Origin: Peribacillus butanolivorans
GTDB lineage: Bacteria > Bacillota > Bacilli > Bacillales > DSM-1321
Direction: 5' to 3'
Assembly (NCBI RefSeq): GCF_001273755.1
Contig: NZ_LGYA01000001.1
Span: forward strand, 3,548,508-3,612,507
Length of the DNA stretch: 64,000 nt
Shown here piece by piece: positions 16,351-25,916 of this stretch. The position numbers and the translations under genes are program-made. The notes beneath the pieces were generated by a model that had not been told where the DNA came from, made no database searches, and was given only the letters and a program-made list of their open reading frames with translations. Position 1 is the stretch's first letter, and each line of letters begins with the position of its first letter.

Positions 16351-16966
16351 ATTCACAAGGAAACAATCCTTTTATCTAAATGATGTCAACAATAAAGAAC
16401 AATTTTATTCGATATGTAACAATATCGAATCCAATCTCAAAAAAGAAGATTCACTATTAATGGTTACATCACTTACACATTCACAAAATATAGCTAATGC
16501 AACCGCGTTCTTAGCCCTTGCCTTTTCTGAACAGCGTAAACGAGTGCTGGTAGTGGATGCTAATCTTCGCCAACCTTCTCTACATCATGTGTTTAATATC
16601 GATAATTCATTTGGCTTGACCAACTTGCTCTTAGGTGAGCACCCCAAAAATAGGGATCATGCTATACATATAAAGGATAGTCTTTTCTGTTTACCCACAA
16701 GTGAAGTCCTGTATGAGCCAACGACATTATTAACTTTAGAGACCCTTCCCTCCTTAATTGAGGAGTGGAAAGAGCATTTTGATATTATTCTATTTCATAC
16801 TTCAGATAGTATAAACAAACCTGATGCACAAATCATAGCGAAACATTGTGATGGCATTATTGTAGCGATACAAGAAGGAAGAGATAAGTTAGAAAAGATT
16901 GTGAATGTGAAAACACAATTTGAAAGGGGCAAACATGAAATAACCGGTACAATGATCATTTCATGA
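16331..16966 (+). CDS. BY-kinase (CpsD/EpsB)-like protein lacking a functional P-loop
   Basis: A 211-residue homologue of bacterial tyrosine kinases of the CpsD/CapB/EpsB type. Walker A' is clear (VLVVDANLRQP, 73-82). The Walker A segment, normally SAEPxxGKST, reads SLTHSQNIANAT (47-58), without the GKS/T. Walker B has become IILFHTSD instead of IIxDTPP. The Tyr-rich C-terminal cluster is also absent. ATP hydrolysis is therefore unlikely and this looks like a pseudokinase. Several starts are possible (GTG 16331, ATG 16337, GTG 16340). It is part of the cluster 1 operon. Confidence 0.82.
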   Translation: MNMVAIKFTRKQSFYLNDVNNKEQFYSICNNIESNLKKEDSLLMVTSLTHSQNIANATAFLALAFSEQRKRVLVVDANLRQPSLHHVFNIDNSFGLTNLLLGEHPKNRDHAIHIKDSLFCLPTSEVLYEPTTLLTLETLPSLIEEWKEHFDIILFHTSDSINKPDAQIIAKHCDGIIVAIQEGRDKLEKIVNVKTQFERGKHEITGTMIIS

Positions 16967-16983
16967 ATAAAGGAGGGTAACCA

Positions 16984-17622
16984 TTGGATTCAAAGATTAG
17001 AGTTGATGGACAGGAAGAAATACTGATAAAACCAATACCGACATCATCATATTTTACTTTAAAGCGTTCAATAGATTTTATCATTTCATTTTTTATGTTA
17101 CTTCTTTTAACACCGATTTTAGTTTTATTCTGTATTCTTATCCCTATTGACTCAACTGGTTCCCCTTTTTTTTGTCAACAACGACTGGGATTAAATGGGA
17201 TATCTTTCAATATGATTAAATTACGTTCCATGAGTTTAGATGCTGAAAAAAATGGGCCACAATGGGCAAGTGAAAAAGATTCTAGAGTTACAAGAATAGG
17301 AGCATTTATACGAAAAACCCGCATTGATGAAATTCCTCAACTTATTAATGTTTTAAAAGGAGATATGTCACTCATTGGTCCAAGGCCTGAAAGAGAGTTT
17401 TTCTATAATGAATTTGATAAGTTTTTGCCTGGCTTTAAAAATCGTTTATTTGTTAAACCAGGCATAACTGGATGGGCCCAAGTAAATGGGGGTTATGATT
17501 TAACACCAAAAGAGAAGTTGAATTTCGACCTATATTATATTCAACACCGCTCACTTGCTATGGAAATCAAGATTTTGTTTCGAACAGTGGCCATTGTATT
17601 TACTGGTAATGGAGCTAGATAA
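16984..17622 (+). CDS. Initiating sugar-phosphate transferase (EpsL/WcaJ-like)
   Basis: A 212-residue member of the bacterial sugar transferase family, which places the first sugar phosphate on undecaprenyl phosphate. One N-terminal membrane segment (ILVLFCILIPI region) precedes the catalytic part, with 'GSPFFCQQRLGLNG..FNMIKLRSM', RKTRIDEIPQLINVLKGDMS and LIGPRPEREF. It belongs to the short monotopic type. The start is TTG with AAAGGAGG 7 bases upstream. It opens assembly of the cluster 1 repeat unit; a separate initiating enzyme serves cluster 2. Confidence 0.92.
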   Translation: MDSKIRVDGQEEILIKPIPTSSYFTLKRSIDFIISFFMLLLLTPILVLFCILIPIDSTGSPFFCQQRLGLNGISFNMIKLRSMSLDAEKNGPQWASEKDSRVTRIGAFIRKTRIDEIPQLINVLKGDMSLIGPRPEREFFYNEFDKFLPGFKNRLFVKPGITGWAQVNGGYDLTPKEKLNFDLYYIQHRSLAMEIKILFRTVAIVFTGNGAR

Positions 17623-17645
17623 TCGATTAAAAGGGGTTTTGAAAA

Positions 17646-18632
17646 ATGGATAAAGTGCTAGTAACCGGAGGATTTGGTTTTATTGGGTCTCATATTGTGG
17701 ATACATTAATTCGTAATAATTATGAAGTGGCTGTTTATGATAACTTATCTACCGGATCTACCGAGAATGTCCATTCAAAAGTCATTCCCTTCTTTGGAGA
17801 TGTAGAAGATGAAGGCTCACTTGAAAAGGCGATGGAAACATTTAGGCCTGACTATGTCGTTCATCAAGCCGCGCAAGTTAGTGTACAACAATCAATTTCA
17901 GATATTACGAATGATGCACAGATCAATATCATGGGAACCATAAATATTGCTAAGCTTTCTCACAAGTATGCCGTTAAAAAGATTGTATTTGCCTCATCAG
18001 CGGCTGTATATGGAAACTCTAATGTTATGCCAATTACCTTATCGCATGATACTCATCCCTTATCACCTTATGGTGCCTCAAAAAAAACGGCTGAAGATTA
18101 TCTAGAGCTTGCAAAAGAATTATATGATTTAGACTATGTGAACCTCCGTTACAGTAATGTGTATGGTCCAAGACAAACAGCAAGTGGTGAAGGCGGTGTT
18201 ATATCAATCTTCACAAATCTTGTCATTAACAATAAGCGGCCTGTTATTTATGGTGATGGTTACCAAACAAGGGATTTTGTTTATGTAAAAGATGTAGCAA
18301 ATGCCAATCTAAAAGCGTTAGAATTTGATGGAAGTGGAACATTTAATGTTTCATCAACTACTAGTACAAGTATCAATCAATTATTCTCGATTATTCAATC
18401 ATTTGGCACACATGATTTATCCCCTATTTATCAACCAGCCAAAAATGGAGACATCAAAGATAGTTTACTATGTAACAAAGTGAGTATCCAAAAATTGGGT
18501 TGGCATCCCGTTTATTCGCTTGAAAAGGGACTTGCGAATACATATGACTATTACCTTAAACAAAATCAGTCTACTATAACTACAGTTAAATCACCTGTAC
18601 CACAACTCAATCCAACTACTATATCGTCATAA
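17646..18632 (+). CDS. NAD-dependent epimerase (UDP-glucose 4-epimerase type)
   Basis: A 328-residue extended short-chain dehydrogenase. NAD-binding GGFGFIGSH (8-16), catalytic Ser in ASSAAVYG, and YGASKKTAED with the Tyr-Lys pair (about 147-151). The final 20 residues are Thr/Ser/Pro-rich and extra. It probably supplies UDP-Gal or UDP-GalNAc (or a uronic equivalent) for cluster 1. Substrate cannot be fixed by sequence reading. Confidence 0.88.
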   Translation: MDKVLVTGGFGFIGSHIVDTLIRNNYEVAVYDNLSTGSTENVHSKVIPFFGDVEDEGSLEKAMETFRPDYVVHQAAQVSVQQSISDITNDAQINIMGTINIAKLSHKYAVKKIVFASSAAVYGNSNVMPITLSHDTHPLSPYGASKKTAEDYLELAKELYDLDYVNLRYSNVYGPRQTASGEGGVISIFTNLVINNKRPVIYGDGYQTRDFVYVKDVANANLKALEFDGSGTFNVSSTTSTSINQLFSIIQSFGTHDLSPIYQPAKNGDIKDSLLCNKVSIQKLGWHPVYSLEKGLANTYDYYLKQNQSTITTVKSPVPQLNPTTISS

Positions 18633-18649
18633 AATGGGGATAGAAACAA

Positions 18650-20101
18650 GTGAATAAGAAGAAAAATTCTATTTTCAAAAACATTATCCATTTATTTTAC
18701 AGTACGATTCTATCTAATGTTTTAAACGCAATTACACTTATATTATTGGCCAATTATTTTAACTCAAAGTACTATGGAATTTTTAGTGTCGCTCTAGCTC
18801 TAGCTATGATTATGAACTTTTTTACAGACCTCGGAGTAAGTAACACTTTCCTACGAGAAGGATCGAAGAAAGGAAGCTTAAGTACTACATTTTCTTCTTA
18901 TATTAAGGTCCGGGTTGTATGTTTGCTTTTAACGTTTATTGTATTTTCTGTCGGCATCCATGTCCTTTATCAAGAACAACAAATTCTTTATATGATATAT
19001 AGCTTAATGATTCCCATGGTCATTGGTTTGGCGATACAAAGTATAGGAATTACCTATTTTCAATTAACTGAAAGGATGCAGTTTATCGCGTCCATTAAAA
19101 TCTTCTCAGCCATTGCATTAATCATTTCAACCACGGTGAGTATGGGCTTAAAAGTGGATGTCCATCTAGCAGCGTTTTTATATGGATTTTCTTATTTAGT
19201 AGGCGGCCTTTACAGCCTATATTTACTTCTCAGTAAAGCGGAATTAAAATGGAAATCTCCTTTTGAAAAACAATTATTAATAAACCTTAGTCCGTTTTTA
19301 ATCAGTGGGTTATTTATTATGTTAACCCCTCAATTAGGTCCCTTAGTGTTAGAAAAAACACTGCCTTTAACGCTTGTTGGTCTATTTGCGGTAGCTTATC
19401 GGATTCCTTCTGCTCTATATCAAATACCAGGAGTCATTGCAGGCGCATTTTTCCCCCTCTTATTTAAGCGATACAACCGAGGCGAGTTGGAGGAACATAC
19501 TAGATTAAATATTCTACAAATGAAAATTATGTCTTATACCGGTCTGTGTATGACCCTATCCCTATTCTATTCGGCTGAATATCTCGTCACTATTTTATTC
19601 GGAGACGAATGGGGAGCAGCGGTGCTACCTTTAAAAATATTGTCCTTTATTATAGTCCTACAAGGCTTTAACATTGCTATTGCGGACGGTCTAACGACAA
19701 GAGGGTTACAGAACCGGCGTACTATCATACAGTTTATAACCATCGCTATTGGTTTGTTGTCCTTCTATTATCTTAGCGTTAGCTATGCAGTGGCTGGTTC
19801 AGCTTTTGCCGTTTTAATTATGGAGGTCGTATCATTCATTGGTTATGTCGCGGTTAATCCAGTAAAAAGAACGGTATTAGCAAAGGTTATTATTCCATAT
19901 GGGTTCTTCTTTTCTATAAGTTTTATCCTTATACACTACTCATTATCACAATACCCTTTTATAGCCATGTTATCTACCATCATTTTAGTTTCTACTTTAA
20001 TTTTACTATTAGATAAGCCAATCAAGGGCTTAATAGTAGGTTTGATAAAAAAGAAAAATCAAGATGGGAGACAAAAAGAGAATGGAAAGATTGCAAATTA
20101 A
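18650..20101 (+). CDS. Wzx-type polysaccharide flippase (MOP superfamily)
   Basis: A 483-residue membrane protein with 12-14 predicted helices. It starts NIIHLFYSTILSNVLNAITL, like other Wzx/RfbX proteins, and contains 'FGDEWGAAVLPLKIL' in the middle, a common MOP segment. It should flip the lipid-linked repeat unit to the outer face. The start is GTG. The 3' end overlaps the polymerase gene by about 20 bases. A second flippase serves cluster 2. Confidence 0.9.
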   Translation: MNKKKNSIFKNIIHLFYSTILSNVLNAITLILLANYFNSKYYGIFSVALALAMIMNFFTDLGVSNTFLREGSKKGSLSTTFSSYIKVRVVCLLLTFIVFSVGIHVLYQEQQILYMIYSLMIPMVIGLAIQSIGITYFQLTERMQFIASIKIFSAIALIISTTVSMGLKVDVHLAAFLYGFSYLVGGLYSLYLLLSKAELKWKSPFEKQLLINLSPFLISGLFIMLTPQLGPLVLEKTLPLTLVGLFAVAYRIPSALYQIPGVIAGAFFPLLFKRYNRGELEEHTRLNILQMKIMSYTGLCMTLSLFYSAEYLVTILFGDEWGAAVLPLKILSFIIVLQGFNIAIADGLTTRGLQNRRTIIQFITIAIGLLSFYYLSVSYAVAGSAFAVLIMEVVSFIGYVAVNPVKRTVLAKVIIPYGFFFSISFILIHYSLSQYPFIAMLSTIILVSTLILLLDKPIKGLIVGLIKKKNQDGRQKENGKIAN

Positions 20102-21302
20102 TAAAAACACCTCTATGTGGCCAGTCTTTCTCTTGTTATTTTTTATTACACTTAGTAAATACAATTTGTCCATCGGTTTTTCATTAAAAATTTACATGAT
20201 TTTTCTAGCCATTTTCTTGTGCATGTATTTTCGAGATTTTTACTTTCATACCCTATATCATTATGAAATTTTATTGCTGTTATTTTATTTTACCTATTGT
20301 CTGAGTGGCGCTTTTTCACAGTACCCGGAATCCAGCATTCGGGTCATTCTAGGTGTAATACTCGTACTTGGCTGTTATTTCATCATGAGATATATACTGG
20401 AGCTAACCTCGATAGGTGCCATTGAAAAATCCATTGCAAATGTCGGGATCATATTTAACATCATTAGCCTGTTATTGTACGTCATCGGCATAAAGGCGAC
20501 GGGTAGATTCCCAACAGGTGTTGAGGTTACATCTTATGGATTATTATTAGACCGAGATTATCCGAGATTAATTGGATTGCTTGATGACCCAAACATCTTT
20601 ATTTTTTTTAATACATTGTTTTTTTCCTTTTATTTAACAAATTTAAAAGGATTCAAGCATTCAATTGGATTCATCTTATGTGTGATCACCTCTCTTCTTA
20701 CTTTTTCAAGAGGTGGAATTCTAGCTCTCATACTGGTGGTCATTTTGTACATGCTGTTAGCGAATTTTTCAAAAAAAATAAAAATGATGACTGTTTCTCT
20801 GTTATGTCTAGTTGGGATCTATGCTGCAGGTTCTTTCATTCAAATAGATTTCAATGAGATTATTGCTAGCCGTATTACCGACTTTTCTACTGATGGTGGT
20901 AGTGGCCGGTTTGAATTATGGAGTCAGGCGATTAACTATTTTATGTCAAATCCCCTTTTGGGTATTGGTGCCTTTAACTTTTCCGATTACTACGCATTTG
21001 AGCATAATGAAAAGCTATATGTTCACAATACGTATCTAGAAGTCCTAGTAGAGTCAGGAATCATTGGTTTTCTTTTTTACATTTCCTTTTTATTGATGCT
21101 CGTTATCACCTTATTCAAGGCTAAATTACATAAGGAAAAACCCTTCATTGTGCTTACACTCTTTGCTTTTTTAATACAGATGATGTCCCTTTCCCTCATG
21201 ATTAATGAAGCATTTTTTTCCTTTTTAGCACTTACTTTAAGATATATTACCGTATATGAAAGAAAAGAGGTAGATGTTTATGATAAACAACAAAAAGGAT
21301 AG
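20082..21302 (+). CDS. Wzy-type polysaccharide polymerase / O-antigen ligase family
   Basis: A 406-residue polytopic membrane protein with about 11 helices and one large extracellular loop. That loop carries the family signature SGRFELWSQAI...'NPLLGIGAFNF...HNTYLEVLVESGIIGF'. It polymerises flipped repeat units. I prefer the ATG at 20082 (GGGAG 11 bases upstream) over 20064. It overlaps the flippase gene by 20 bp, indicating translational coupling. Confidence 0.88.
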   Translation: MERLQINKNTSMWPVFLLLFFITLSKYNLSIGFSLKIYMIFLAIFLCMYFRDFYFHTLYHYEILLLLFYFTYCLSGAFSQYPESSIRVILGVILVLGCYFIMRYILELTSIGAIEKSIANVGIIFNIISLLLYVIGIKATGRFPTGVEVTSYGLLLDRDYPRLIGLLDDPNIFIFFNTLFFSFYLTNLKGFKHSIGFILCVITSLLTFSRGGILALILVVILYMLLANFSKKIKMMTVSLLCLVGIYAAGSFIQIDFNEIIASRITDFSTDGGSGRFELWSQAINYFMSNPLLGIGAFNFSDYYAFEHNEKLYVHNTYLEVLVESGIIGFLFYISFLLMLVITLFKAKLHKEKPFIVLTLFAFLIQMMSLSLMINEAFFSFLALTLRYITVYERKEVDVYDKQQKG

Positions 21303-22083
21303 CAGACCTTTAGTTTCCGTTATAACTCCCTCATATAACAGCTCGTCTTTTATTAAAGAGACTATTAAATCTGTCCAAGATCAATCCTATTCTAACTGGG
21401 AAATGATTATTGTTGATGACCAATCAAAGGATGACTCGATTCATGTCATTAAATCATATACAGAAAGCGATCCACGGATTAAACTTATAGCTTTAACTCA
21501 AAATGTTGGTGCTGCTAGAGCTCGAAATGTCGCTATAAAAGAAGCCAAAGGAAATTATATTGCGTTTCTTGATAGCGATGATCTATGGATGCCTACTAAA
21601 TTGGAAGAACAAGTCACCTTTATGCAAAAGGGAAACCTTGTTTTTTCTTTTACCTCCTATTCTTTAATGGACGAAGAAGGAAATCCTCTAGATATTGAAG
21701 TAAAGGCACCAAAAACGGTAGATTATTATAATCTGATTGGAAATACTACGATTGGCTGTTTAACTGTGATGTTAGATAGGCTACAAATTAAGCAAATTGA
21801 AATGCCCGATATTCAGCCTGAGGATTCGGCATTATGGTTGTTACTGTTAAGACAGGGGTATCAAGCACATGGCTTACAAAGGGTTTTATCCAAGTATCGT
21901 ATTGTTAGTAACTCTACTTCTAGGAATAAATTAAAGGCTGCTTACCGATATTGGAAACTGTTACGGAGCCAAGAAAAATTAAACTTTGTAAAAGCTAACT
22001 ATTATTTTAGCAAATATGCCTATCATGCATACAATAAAAACAGAGGTTCGCGGCCTACCTCTATACAAAATGGGGGTAAATAA
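21280..22083 (+). CDS. Glycosyltransferase family 2 (GT-A)
   Basis: A 267-residue inverting glycosyltransferase with N-terminal PLVSVITPSYNSSSFI, the nucleotide-binding 'IIVDDQSKDDS' segment and the metal-binding 'IAFLDSDDLW' DxD motif near residue 95. It is similar to CpsJ/EpsJ-type enzymes that extend the lipid-linked repeat unit. The ATG at 21280 is chosen because AAGAGG sits 9 bases upstream; the ATG at 21274 is too close. It overlaps the polymerase gene. Confidence 0.9.
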   Translation: MINNKKDSRPLVSVITPSYNSSSFIKETIKSVQDQSYSNWEMIIVDDQSKDDSIHVIKSYTESDPRIKLIALTQNVGAARARNVAIKEAKGNYIAFLDSDDLWMPTKLEEQVTFMQKGNLVFSFTSYSLMDEEGNPLDIEVKAPKTVDYYNLIGNTTIGCLTVMLDRLQIKQIEMPDIQPEDSALWLLLLRQGYQAHGLQRVLSKYRIVSNSTSRNKLKAAYRYWKLLRSQEKLNFVKANYYFSKYAYHAYNKNRGSRPTSIQNGGK

Positions 22084-22087
22084 GGAA

Positions 22088-23134
22088 ATGAACAATGTCC
22101 TACTACTAACCGATAAACTCATAACAGGCGGCGCTGAGATGTATTTTTGTAAATTAGAAAACCATCTTAAGGATGAAAACATGACGTTTTACTCAGCAGC
22201 TGCTACTGGTGAGTTGTACAATCAAATTCATAATAAACATCAATTTATTCCATTAAGCTTAAAAAATCACTTCGCTAATCTCAAGACACTGAGTAAAGAA
22301 GTTAACCAAAAAGAAATTGATGTTATCCATGCAAATAGTTTAAGAATGTTACTATATTCCATCGCAATAAAGAAAATCACGAAAAGAAAAATCAAGCTGG
22401 TGTATACCAAACATAATGTAACCATACTTGAAAAAAAGACACCCTTACTATTTAAAAAGGTGCTAAATCAGCATGTGGATCAAATTATTGCGGTTAGTAA
22501 TTTCGAAAAGGAGAACTTACTTCAGTTTGGTGTAAGGAAGGAACTTATTCGGACCATTTACAACGGAGTGGATGTGGAACACTTTTCTTTTCAACAGCTA
22601 CAACCTAAAGAAACGTTCAATGTCGGAATTCTAGCACGGTTATCAAAAGAAAAAAACCATGAACTCTTTTTAAAAATTGCTAATGAGTTAAAAGATGTAC
22701 CGAACGTGATGTTTTATATTGCTGGAGATGGACCTGAGCGGGAATTTGTTAAAAAAATGATTAAGGACTTAAAGTTACACCATAAGGTGAAGCTTTTAGG
22801 TAATGCATCCAATCCATATGAATTTATTTGCAATATGGACTTGCTGCTCCTTACATCCTTAAGAGAGGTTTTTCCAATGGTAGTCCTTGAAGCAATGGCA
22901 ACAGGTACACCAATTGTTTCTGTAGATGTAGGCGGCATTAAAGAAGCCGTTGTGGATCATGAAACAGGGGTTCTCATTTCCCATCATTCGGAAAAAGAAT
23001 TTGCTGAAAAAATTAGAATACTTCACGATGATAAGGGTTTAAGACAACGCTTGGGTAGCAAAGCAAGACAAAAAGTAGAAAAATCATTTTCCCTTACAAA
23101 TATGATTCATTTTACGCTGGAAACCTATCATTGA
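22088..23134 (+). CDS. Glycosyltransferase family 4 (GT-B)
   Basis: A 348-residue retaining glycosyltransferase of GT-B fold. The N-terminal acceptor domain begins NNVLLLTDKLITGGAEMYFC. The C-terminal donor domain has NVGILARLSKEKNHELFLKI, IAGDGPEREFV and the EX7E-type motif in 'REVFPMVVLEAMATGTPIV'. It is the last gene of the cluster 1 operon, starting 4 bases after the previous stop. The longer frame from 22016 has no ribosome site. Confidence 0.92.
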   Translation: MNNVLLLTDKLITGGAEMYFCKLENHLKDENMTFYSAAATGELYNQIHNKHQFIPLSLKNHFANLKTLSKEVNQKEIDVIHANSLRMLLYSIAIKKITKRKIKLVYTKHNVTILEKKTPLLFKKVLNQHVDQIIAVSNFEKENLLQFGVRKELIRTIYNGVDVEHFSFQQLQPKETFNVGILARLSKEKNHELFLKIANELKDVPNVMFYIAGDGPEREFVKKMIKDLKLHHKVKLLGNASNPYEFICNMDLLLLTSLREVFPMVVLEAMATGTPIVSVDVGGIKEAVVDHETGVLISHHSEKEFAEKIRILHDDKGLRQRLGSKARQKVEKSFSLTNMIHFTLETYH

Positions 23135-23136
23135 TT

Positions 23137-23167
23137 TAAAACAAACGATGACTCGTTTGTTTTTTGT
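23137..23167 (+). terminator. Terminator of exopolysaccharide cluster 1
   Basis: AAACAAACGA pairs with TCGTTTGTTT around a four-base TGAC loop, followed by a T-rich run, directly after the GT4 stop codon. Confidence 0.9.
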
Positions 23168-23239
23168 TTTTTATACCTATACTTTTTTTTTGGACAAACA
23201 TATGCTGTATAACATCACTTTATAAGGAGTGTTATACAA

Positions 23240-24781
23240 TTGACAGACTCACTAAACTTGTCTGAAGATTGCCAGAACAGAGATGTTCTTAATATTGATT
23301 GTTTTGGCGCTAATCCTAATTTGGTAGACAATTCCCCAGCCATTCAAGATACGATTAATTATTGTGTTGCCAATAATCACTCTAAAGTTGTCATCACAGG
23401 AAAGAAACAATATACCCTATCCTCCCCCATTGTCATTAAATCAAATGTACATCTTGAAATTGATCCTACTGTAACATTAATCATCAAAGGGAATTTCCGA
23501 GTTTTTGAACTTCAGAAGGATGCTTCCATCTCAGGTGGCACGATTGAAATCGTGGATAATAGCTTTAATTCATCCGTCATTTTTCTTTCTGGTGCCCAAC
23601 AAATAGAAATTCATAATCATACAACTATATCCAATATTAATATTATAAACCGTACAACAACGTACCAGGGTATAGCCATTCATTTGTACTGTGAAAAAGC
23701 ATGGGATTTCATCAGTTTCTTTAAGGCAAGCTCCCTCCAAATCACAAACTTCCATACGGCTATCTATTTAAAAACAGAAAAGCTTCTAAATATAAATACC
23801 CCGTGTTGGATTAATGCGAACTCCTTCCATTCTATTTTTATAGATGGCTGTCAGTATGGTATTGAGATTGTAGGAAACGGTGATTTACCATTCGAAATTT
23901 CAGGGAATATGTTTACCGGAATCCAAGTTCAATGCCGGAGCCAAACAAAGAAAGTCATCCGTTGTTCGGGTGCCTATAATATTTTTGAAGGAGTGATATG
24001 GGATACCTACCGTATGGATGCTCCTCCTCTGGTCATCGAATTCTCTTCTACTTCTCATCACAACTACCTCTTTTCGAACCAAGTAGCTACATCAATTCTA
24101 GACCGTGGCCAATACAATCGGTGCACATCGCCACATGAAGAATCCCTTCAAGTATATCCTCCTCTTGCCTTAAGTAAAGCCCATCTGGTTGGGAATCAAG
24201 ACGATATCTTAGTGAACGCAAACGTCCGCTACGCCGTACGTCAGCTTTCTGGGAAAGCACCATATGGAGGAAATATTAATAATTGCTTTAACTTACTCGA
24301 TGAACAAAGTGTGAATTACCTTGATGTTCCAAGTTCTCAACCTATTGTAATTGAATTAGATTTTTCTAACCAACCTATCAAAATGCTGAATTGCTTGGGT
24401 ATATATTTTGGATGGAATGAAAGCCCAAGTCGTATTTTGATAGAATATCAACAGAGCTTAAATGGACCCTGGACAGTTGCAAAAAATGTTCCTTTTAATG
24501 CAGGAAACACTGTTATTTCAGAAGCAAGAGCCGATACGTTGTACAAAATTAAACTGACTCTAAGTGGATATACACAAGAGCACAAACGATTTCGGATTAA
24601 TCGCATATTTGCAAGATCATCTTTACAGCATGGGTCCTCTTGGTTATCGACCACAGGTGGGACATTATATGGAGATTTAGAACTTCAAAAAGGGAAAGTT
24701 GTGACAATGGTTTCTCCAAACGGAACAAAGTGGAAAGTAAGTATCAATGATCAAGGACAAATTATCACATCGAAACTATGA
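23240..24781 (+). CDS. Right-handed beta-helix protein (pectate lyase-like fold)
   Basis: A 513-residue protein. The N-terminal half is a pectate-lyase-superfamily beta-helix: 'FGANPNLVDNSPAIQDTINYC' is the usual capping strand, followed by repeated short Ile/Val/Asn coils. No signal peptide or membrane helix is visible. About 360 residues in, a galactose-binding-like region follows, and the C-terminus (LYGDLELQKGKVVTMVSPNG) resembles tail-fibre ends. AAGGAG precedes a TTG start. It is transcribed separately after cluster 1. Possible roles are polysaccharide lyase or surface protein; no catalytic residues can be assigned. Related to the protein at 24972-25895. Confidence 0.75.
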   Translation: MTDSLNLSEDCQNRDVLNIDCFGANPNLVDNSPAIQDTINYCVANNHSKVVITGKKQYTLSSPIVIKSNVHLEIDPTVTLIIKGNFRVFELQKDASISGGTIEIVDNSFNSSVIFLSGAQQIEIHNHTTISNINIINRTTTYQGIAIHLYCEKAWDFISFFKASSLQITNFHTAIYLKTEKLLNINTPCWINANSFHSIFIDGCQYGIEIVGNGDLPFEISGNMFTGIQVQCRSQTKKVIRCSGAYNIFEGVIWDTYRMDAPPLVIEFSSTSHHNYLFSNQVATSILDRGQYNRCTSPHEESLQVYPPLALSKAHLVGNQDDILVNANVRYAVRQLSGKAPYGGNINNCFNLLDEQSVNYLDVPSSQPIVIELDFSNQPIKMLNCLGIYFGWNESPSRILIEYQQSLNGPWTVAKNVPFNAGNTVISEARADTLYKIKLTLSGYTQEHKRFRINRIFARSSLQHGSSWLSTTGGTLYGDLELQKGKVVTMVSPNGTKWKVSINDQGQIITSKL

Positions 24782-24811
24782 AAATCTTAACCTTAAATGG
24801 TTAAAGCTCAA

Positions 24812-24858
24812 AAAAGCAGCTTTTTCTTATTTAAATAAATGAAGCCGCTTTTTTTCTT
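24812..24858 (+). terminator. Probable terminator after the beta-helix gene
   Basis: AAAGCAGCTTTTT and GAAGCCGCTTTTTTT form an imperfect long stem around an AT-rich loop, ending in seven Ts. It lies between convergent genes and could act in both directions. Confidence 0.5.
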
Positions 24859-24971
24859 ATAAATAATAACTTTTTAGTTATTATACTTTCCCTTTGCTCC
24901 ATATTTTTAATGAGATTTGGCTATGAATACTACTATCTCAACTATAAATAATAGTGAAGGACTCCTACTTC

Positions 24972-25895
24972 TCATTGATTTACTATATTTGCTTGACCGG
25001 TGTCGGAAATTCTGCCCATAGGCAAAGAAGGAATGTCAATGGTGGTACCCATGCTCTTATCCGTAAGTTCAATAACAGCGTTTTGAAGAGTGATTTGGTC
25101 CAAATCCCAGAACATCCCCTCAAACTTATTATATTGCCCACTTACCTTCAAAATGCTCTTTGTTTTACTTGAAGGTTGTATCTGTAAGTTAGTAAATTGA
25201 TTACCACTAGTCTCATTCGGTATGGTTAAAGAACTATCCATGTAAATCATGTTTACGCAATCCTCTAGAGATACATTCATAAACCGATTAGCATTGATCC
25301 AGGCCTTTCCAGAAGACGGCTTTTCAGCTATTAACTTTACTCCAGTCTCCATTCCTACCACCTTAACATTTTCAAAATTCACGAAAGAAATCTCATGTTC
25401 TTTACCGCCAGCATATAAAGATATTCCTGTACCCTTATTATTTTCAGACCAGTTTACAATATTTACATCCTTTACTTGTGTTTTGTTCCAGGTGTTATAA
25501 TATTTATATTTACCATCTAAGTAAATGACCTCTGAATTAAATTTAGTATCATTAATTGCTACATATGCACCTTCAATGGAAGCATTCTGCTCAAGTTCAA
25601 GTACCCTAAAGTTACCCTCAACAATGAACTGCGTTCCGTATCCGAATAGCAACTTAACACCTTTCCTAACTATGATAGGGGATGTAATCGTATACTCCCT
25701 ATCATCCAGCATTACCGTCTTTAACTTATTGGCCTTTGCATGATCAATGGCAGCTTGAATCTTCGCAGAATCATTAGCACCTTTAAAATCTTCAACGAAT
25801 ATCTTTTCTTTATGGGTAGATAGAGAATGTTTCTGCTGAAAAATGAAGAAAACAATCAGCAAAAAACATATGAAAAAACCAATCATTTTTTTCAT
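24972..25895 (-). CDS. Membrane-anchored right-handed beta-helix protein
   Basis: A 307-residue protein with one N-terminal hydrophobic helix (MIGFFICFLLIVFFIF) and an extracellular beta-helix domain starting FVEDFKGANDSAKIQAAIDH. It is clearly related to the N-terminal half of the convergent 513-residue protein: 'YTITSPIIVRKGVKL..GYGT..IVEGNFRVLELEQNASI' parallels 'YTLSSPIVIKSNVHL..DPT..IIKGNFRVFELQKDASI'. The ATG at 25895 has a GGGATGG-type site; a GTG at 25916 is possible. Probably surface-located and polysaccharide-binding or -modifying. Confidence 0.75.
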   Translation of the reverse strand: MKKMIGFFICFLLIVFFIFQQKHSLSTHKEKIFVEDFKGANDSAKIQAAIDHAKANKLKTVMLDDREYTITSPIIVRKGVKLLFGYGTQFIVEGNFRVLELEQNASIEGAYVAINDTKFNSEVIYLDGKYKYYNTWNKTQVKDVNIVNWSENNKGTGISLYAGGKEHEISFVNFENVKVVGMETGVKLIAEKPSSGKAWINANRFMNVSLEDCVNMIYMDSSLTIPNETSGNQFTNLQIQPSSKTKSILKVSGQYNKFEGMFWDLDQITLQNAVIELTDKSMGTTIDIPSLPMGRISDTGQANIVNQ

Positions 25896-25916
25896 GAAAT
25901 TCCATCCCTTTTTCAC

